NCBI GenBank assembly: GCA_040007195.1
Contig: JBDTVQ010000110.1
Coordinates: 1-17,263 of the forward strand
DNA: 17,263 nucleotides
From: JAFLBB01 sp040007195
Lineage (GTDB): Bacteria; Acidobacteriota; Terriglobia; Bryobacterales; Bryobacteraceae
Direction: 5' to 3'
Shown: one piece after another, positions 13,586 to 17,263 of the stretch
Layout: each line of letters starts with the position of its first letter
How positions within the stretch are numbered: the first letter of the stretch is position 1
Position numbers and translations under genes: made by a program
Notes under the pieces: generated by a model
What the model saw: the letters and a program-made list of their open reading frames with translations, nothing else
What the model was told of the DNA's origin: nothing
The model's database searches: none

Positions 13586-14919
13586 CGAATCGCAAGCAGC
13601 ACAAGCATGCGCGGCAGATGTTTGCCGCGGCGTTGCGGGCGGCCGATCCCGTGGAAGCCGTGGGGCGATTCTTCCGATGCGAAGGTAACCGCCTGATCGT
13701 CGGAGGGAAGCGCTATGCGCTCGATTCATTCGATCGCGTGTTGGTGATCGGCGCGGGCAAGGCGAGCGCCGCGATGGCACTGGCGGTGGAGAAGGCGCTA
13801 GGGAAACGAATCAGCGAGGGCTGGATCAATACGAAGTACGGGCATGGCGCGCGGTTGAAGCGAGTTCATGTGCATGAGTGCGGGCACCCTGTTCCCGATG
13901 AAGCCGGCGTGGAGGGTGCGCGGAGAATTGTTGAGCTGGCCGAAGGCGCGGGTGCGAAGGATCTCGTGATCGCCGTCATTTCGGGGGGAGCGTCCGCGTT
14001 GACGCCTGCGCCGGTGGCGCCGATCACGTTGGCCGAAAAGCAGGAAACGACGAAATTGTTGTTGGGCTGCGGTGCCAATATTCACGAGATCAATGCGATT
14101 CGGAAGCACATCTCGACATTCAAAGGCGGGCAATTGGCGCGCGCGGCGGCCCCGGCGACGGTGATCGCGCTCATGCTGAGCGATGTGATCGGTGATTCGC
14201 TCGAATCAATTGGTTCGGGACCGACGGCGCCCGACCCGACTACGTTTGCCGAATGCGTAAAGCTGCTCGATGGCTACGGGATTTTGAATCAGGTTCCGGC
14301 GGCCGTGCGGAACCGGTTGCAATCCGGCGCGGCGGGAAACCTGCCGGAGACGCCGAAGGCGGGCGATGCGGCCTTCGCGCGTGTGCAGAACGTGATCGTT
14401 GGGTCGAACGCACTGGCTGTGGATGCGGCCGCGGCAACGGCGCGGAAGTTGGGGTATCGCACGCTGGTGCTGTCGACGAGAATCGAAGGCGAGACACGCG
14501 ATGTGGCTGGGGTGCATGCGGCGATATTGAAGGAAATTCGGGCGGCGCGGCGTCCGCTGGCCGAGCCGGCGTGTTTGATCAGCGGCGGCGAGACGACGGT
14601 GACGATTCGCGGCGATGGTTTGGGCGGCAGGAATCAGGAGTTCGCTCTGGCGGGCGCTATCGATCTCGCAGGCATGGCGGAGGTTTGTGTATTGAGCGGG
14701 GGCACAGACGGCACGGATGGGCCCACGGATGCCGCCGGAGCGATCGCCGATGGCGGGACAGCCGCAGCTGCGAAAGCTAAAGGTATGGATGCGCGCGATT
14801 ACCTGGCTCGGAACGATTCGTATCATTTCTTCGATCCGCTGGGACTGCTATTGAAGCCGGGTCCGACGCGAACGAACGTGATGGACGTCAGGATTCTACT
14901 GGCGGGGGTTCCGAAGTAG
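13576..14919 (+). CDS. Glycerate 2-kinase (DUF4147/MOFRL family)
   Basis: The 447-residue product is a GckA/TtuD-type glycerate kinase that makes 2-phosphoglycerate from D-glycerate and ATP, linking glyoxylate, serine or hydroxypyruvate metabolism to lower glycolysis. The N-terminal domain (about 10-240) has VLVIGAGKAS (55-64), HPVPDE (104-109), VISGGASAL (134-142) and KGGQLA. The C-terminal MOFRL domain shows GLGGRNQEFAL from residue 348, SGGTDGTDGPTDAAGA near 376-389 and GPTRTNVMD near the end. Length is usual for the family. The start lies inside the end of aroK (10-bp overlap, different frame), pointing to coupled translation. Its last 32 bp overlap the 3' end of nusB on the other strand. 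Confidence 0.92.
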   Translation: MGLTNRKQHKHARQMFAAALRAADPVEAVGRFFRCEGNRLIVGGKRYALDSFDRVLVIGAGKASAAMALAVEKALGKRISEGWINTKYGHGARLKRVHVHECGHPVPDEAGVEGARRIVELAEGAGAKDLVIAVISGGASALTPAPVAPITLAEKQETTKLLLGCGANIHEINAIRKHISTFKGGQLARAAAPATVIALMLSDVIGDSLESIGSGPTAPDPTTFAECVKLLDGYGILNQVPAAVRNRLQSGAAGNLPETPKAGDAAFARVQNVIVGSNALAVDAAAATARKLGYRTLVLSTRIEGETRDVAGVHAAILKEIRAARRPLAEPACLISGGETTVTIRGDGLGGRNQEFALAGAIDLAGMAEVCVLSGGTDGTDGPTDAAGAIADGGTAAAAKAKGMDARDYLARNDSYHFFDPLGLLLKPGPTRTNVMDVRILLAGVPK

Positions 14920-15370
14920 GCGGCAGCGGGGCCGGTTGCGGGCCGTTGAACAGGTGGTGGTGAATGGCATCCAGCACGCCGTTGAGGAAACTGAGTGATT
15001 CGGGCGAGGAAAATTTCCCCGCCAATTCCAGCGCCTCATCGATCACGACCGGAGGCGGCGTAGCGAGTTTGAGCATTTCGAAGCTGGCTAGCCGCAGGAT
15101 GTTGCGGTCAACCACGGCCATGCGCTCAATGCGCCAGTTTTGTGAGTGGGCGACGATGACGCGGTCGATTTCCTCGCGATTGCCGACGGTGCCCTTCACC
15201 AATTGCTCGGCGAAGTCGTCCTCGTCGTGGACCGGATCGCCCTCCTCATCGCCAAGCGAAAGGAAGAAACTGCGGATCGCTTCCGCGATGGATATTTCCC
15301 CTGCCGGGCGCATGTCGAGAAGATAGAGAATTTGCAGGGCGCGCTGACGCGATTTTTGACGTGACGGCAT
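14888..15370 (-). CDS. nusB: Transcription antitermination factor NusB
   Basis: The 160-residue product matches the all-helical NusB fold: an N-terminal arginine-rich segment with RQRALQILYLLD (8-19), FAEQLVKGTV (53-62), and MAVVDRNILRLASFEML (84-100). PPVVIDEALELAGKFSSPESLSFLNGVLDAI (106-136) is the strongest signature. NusB binds boxA RNA with NusE (S10) and promotes processive transcription of rRNA operons. The C-terminal tail from residue 144 is proline-rich (PQPAPLPPTSEPPPVES) and unlike the conserved core. Its coding DNA overlaps the end of the glycerate kinase gene. nusB follows ribH after 2 bp, a pairing found in many bacteria. The ATG at 15370 has no strong ribosome site, so translation may be coupled to ribH. 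Confidence 0.93.
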   Translation of the reverse strand: MPSRQKSRQRALQILYLLDMRPAGEISIAEAIRSFFLSLGDEEGDPVHDEDDFAEQLVKGTVGNREEIDRVIVAHSQNWRIERMAVVDRNILRLASFEMLKLATPPPVVIDEALELAGKFSSPESLSFLNGVLDAIHHHLFNGPQPAPLPPTSEPPPVES

Positions 15371-15372
15371 GA

Positions 15373-15852
15373 TCAGGCGCGCGAGCGGATCTGCCGCATG
15401 AGATTGGCCATCTCGATCGCCGTCATTGCGGCATCGAAGCCCTTGTTGCCGCTTTTGGCGCCGGCGCGGTCGATAGCTTGTTCGAGTGTGTTGGTGGTCA
15501 ATACGCCGAAGGCGACCGGGATGCCGTGCTGCAGGCTCAACTGGCCAAGACCTTTGGCGGCCTCTCCGGCCACGTAGTCGAAGTGGGGCGTCTCGCCGCG
15601 AATCACGCAGCCGAGACAGATGAGCGCGTCATGCTTCTTTTGGCGAACCAACTCTGCCGCGATGGCCGGCATCTCCCACGAACCGGGCACGCGAACGATC
15701 TGAATGTCCGCTTCGGCCGCTCCGGAACGCGCCAAAGCGTCGAGTGCGCCCGCCTGGAGGCGCTCCGTAATGAAGCTGTTGAACCGGCTGACGAGGATGG
15801 CGAATTTCAGCCCGCTCGCATTGAGGTGGCCTTCGATAATTTGATGGGACAT
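15373..15852 (-). CDS. ribH: 6,7-dimethyl-8-ribityllumazine synthase
   Basis: The 159-residue product condenses 5-amino-6-ribitylaminouracil with 3,4-dihydroxy-2-butanone 4-phosphate, the penultimate step of riboflavin synthesis. Conserved parts are SRFNSFITERL (22-32, with Phe24 stacking on the substrate), VRVPGSWEMP (53-62), and CLGCVIRGETPHFDYV (79-94) with catalytic His90. AFGVLTTNTLEQAIDRAGAK (114-133) and NKGFDAA (136-142) follow. These enzymes form pentamers or 60-mer capsids; which one applies cannot be decided from sequence. The gene forms a unit with nusB and is divergent from lepA across a 95-bp gap. I saw no FMN riboswitch in that gap, which is also too short for one. Confidence 0.95.
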   Translation of the reverse strand: MSHQIIEGHLNASGLKFAILVSRFNSFITERLQAGALDALARSGAAEADIQIVRVPGSWEMPAIAAELVRQKKHDALICLGCVIRGETPHFDYVAGEAAKGLGQLSLQHGIPVAFGVLTTNTLEQAIDRAGAKSGNKGFDAAMTAIEMANLMRQIRSRA

Positions 15853-15947
15853 ATCAGAACCGCGGAATTTCGGCCCGGAAACTCGGGGCTTTAGACCGCC
15901 TATGGGATAATTGGAGAAACCCCGTTTCTATCGCTTCATTCTAACTC
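15853..15947. promoter_or_regulatory. Divergent ribH/lepA intergenic region
   Basis: This 95-bp region must hold promoters for both ribH-nusB and lepA. On the plus strand GATAAT at 15906-15911 (after TATGG) is a good -10 for lepA with a leader of about 30 nt, but no good -35 lies 16-18 bp upstream. Neither start codon has a clear Shine-Dalgarno. Nothing else recognisable was found. Confidence 0.35.
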
Positions 15948-17263
15948 ATGGATCCATCGCTCATTCGCAACTTCTCTATCATTGCGCACATCGATCACGG
16001 CAAGAGTACGCTTGCCGACCGTCTGCTGGAGGTGACCGGCGCTCTTTCGCAACGCGAAATGATGGCGCAGGTGCTGGACACGATGGACCTGGAGCGGGAG
16101 CGCGGCATCACCATCAAGGCGCATGCGGTGCGCCTGCTGTACAAGGCCAAGGACGGCGTGACCTATCAGTTGAACCTGATCGACACACCCGGCCACGTGG
16201 ACTTCACCTATGAAGTTTCCCGAAGCTTGCAGGCGTGTGAGGGTGCGCTGTTGGTGGTGGACGCAACGCAGGGAGTGGAGGCGCAGACGCTCGCCAATAC
16301 GTACCTTGCGCTCAACCACAACCTGGAGATTATTCCGGTCATCAACAAGATCGACCTGCCATCCGCCGAGCCCGATAAGATTCGCGAACAAATCGAAACA
16401 CTGGTTGGCTTGGACGCAACCGAAGCCGTGCTGGCCAGCGCCAAACAGGGCATTGGGATCGACGAGATTCTCGAAGCTGTCGTGCGCAAGGTGCCTCCGC
16501 CGAAGGGCAATCCGGAAGCGCCCCTGCGCGCGTTGATTTTCGATTCTTGGTTCGACCCGTATCGCGGCGTCATTACGCTGCTGCGAGTGATCGACGGCAG
16601 AATCCGGCTGGGCCAGAAGATCCGGCTGTGGTCCAACGGCAGTGTGCACGAGGTCGAAGGGCTCGGCTATCAATCGCCCAAGGCGATTCCGAGCGATGAA
16701 CTCAGTGCCGGCGAAGTGGGATATCTGTTCGCCAACATGAAGACGATCTCCGATGCGCAGATCGGCGATACCGTCACGGACGACAAAAATCCTGCCACGG
16801 AGCCGCTGCCTGGATTTCAAGAGATCAAGCCGATGGTGTTTGCCGGGCTTTACCCGGTGGAGTCGAGCGAACATGGCTTGTTGCGCGACGCCTTGGAAAA
16901 GCTTCGGCTGAACGATTCCGCGTTCAACTTCGAGCCGGAAAATTCAGCCGCGTTGGGATTCGGCTTCCGCTGCGGATTTCTTGGTTTGCTGCATCTGGAG
17001 ATCGTTCAGGAGCGGTTGGAGCGTGAATTCCAGATCGACCTCATCACGACCGCGCCTGGCGTGCGCTATTTGGTGACGCTGCGCGGCGGCGAGGTGATCG
17101 AAGTGGACAATCCCACGCGGTGGCCCTCGGCCGCTGAAATTGAGCAAGTGGAAGAGCCGATCATCGATGCGACCGTGATCACGCGCGAAGAGTACTTGGG
17201 CGAGATCTTGAAGCTGCTCGAAGAGAAGCGCGGCAATCAGAAAAAATTCGAGTACATTGGATC
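15948..17263 (+). CDS. lepA: Elongation factor 4 (LepA), 3' end beyond the window
   Basis: The first 438 codons are present and the gene runs off the right edge. LepA is a translational GTPase that back-translocates ribosomes or helps late 30S assembly. Domain G shows all motifs: G1 AHIDHGKS (13-20), G2 RGITIKA (52-58), G3 DTPGH (79-83), G4 NKID (133-136), and a G5-like SAK (164-166). LepA-specific segments follow: FDSWFDPYRGVITLLRV, GEVGYLFANMKT and MVFAGLYPVE. ALGFGFRCGFLGLLHLEIVQERLEREF marks the domain III region. His82 in G3 is the catalytic histidine of translational GTPases. The ATG at 15948 is the first start after an in-frame TAA at 15942-15944, with no Shine-Dalgarno. About 160 residues, including the CTD unique to LepA, are missing only because of the window edge. 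Confidence 0.96.
   Translation, partial: MDPSLIRNFSIIAHIDHGKSTLADRLLEVTGALSQREMMAQVLDTMDLERERGITIKAHAVRLLYKAKDGVTYQLNLIDTPGHVDFTYEVSRSLQACEGALLVVDATQGVEAQTLANTYLALNHNLEIIPVINKIDLPSAEPDKIREQIETLVGLDATEAVLASAKQGIGIDEILEAVVRKVPPPKGNPEAPLRALIFDSWFDPYRGVITLLRVIDGRIRLGQKIRLWSNGSVHEVEGLGYQSPKAIPSDELSAGEVGYLFANMKTISDAQIGDTVTDDKNPATEPLPGFQEIKPMVFAGLYPVESSEHGLLRDALEKLRLNDSAFNFEPENSAALGFGFRCGFLGLLHLEIVQERLEREFQIDLITTAPGVRYLVTLRGGEVIEVDNPTRWPSAAEIEQVEEPIIDATVITREEYLGEILKLLEEKRGNQKKFEYIG

Noticed and set aside
15853..15947. FMN riboswitch before ribH
   Set aside because: The gap is 95 bp and shared with lepA; I could not see the conserved RFN-element segments.
15936..16874. 312-codon open frame on the minus strand
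   Set aside because: It is antisense to lepA, whose GTPase motifs are unmistakable; the translated product shows no family features.

Overview
This window looks like a stretch of a high-GC Gram-negative bacterial chromosome. The best guess is an acidobacterium of the Bryobacterales/Solibacter type. That guess rests on the style of the genes: a glycine/proline-rich pseudopilin-like protein, an exported protein with a carboxypeptidase-regulatory-like domain plus TPRs, a periplasmic-adaptor/ABC pair, and very tight gene packing. No marker gene in the window proves the phylum. I recognise 17 complete genes, one gene cut by the right edge (lepA) and the last 16 codons of a gene at the left edge. 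I see no tRNA, rRNA, CRISPR array, insertion sequence or phage gene.

Region 1 (1-2807): the tail of an upstream gene, then a pseudopilin-like protein with a long low-complexity tail. A MerR-type regulator converges on it. A two-domain VOC (glyoxalase-fold) protein is divergent from the regulator. Region 2 (2808-5212): a membrane-fusion/adaptor protein and a MacB/LolD-type ABC ATPase, with no permease beside them. Region 3 (5216-8630): a polytopic membrane protein that resembles GT-C glycosyltransferases, divergent from a translationally coupled methyltransferase and family-2 polyprenyl-phosphate glycosyltransferase. Together they suggest a small lipid-linked glycosylation module. Region 4 (8639-10861): an exported carboxypeptidase-like/TPR protein and a divergent creatininase-family hydrolase with a signal peptide.

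Region 5 (10871-14919): a LON-domain protein coupled to a HAD hydrolase on the minus strand. Opposite them runs a plus-strand run of short-chain dehydrogenase, shikimate kinase (aroK) and glycerate 2-kinase. Region 6 (14888-17263): ribH-nusB on the minus strand, divergent from lepA.

The layout is very compact. Four of the five convergent pairs are separated by only 3-9 bp and the fifth overlaps by 32 bp, with no room for dedicated hairpin terminators. Several start codons lack a Shine-Dalgarno sequence, and two have a -10-like hexamer exactly 6 nt upstream, as expected for leaderless mRNAs.

I did not find a clear-cut new defence, mobile or RNA system. The points most worth checking are the repeat-bearing tail of the pseudopilin-like protein, the GT-C/methyltransferase/GT2 module, the exporter pair without a permease, the palindrome inside the putative merR promoter, and the altered metal-site motif of the creatininase-like protein.
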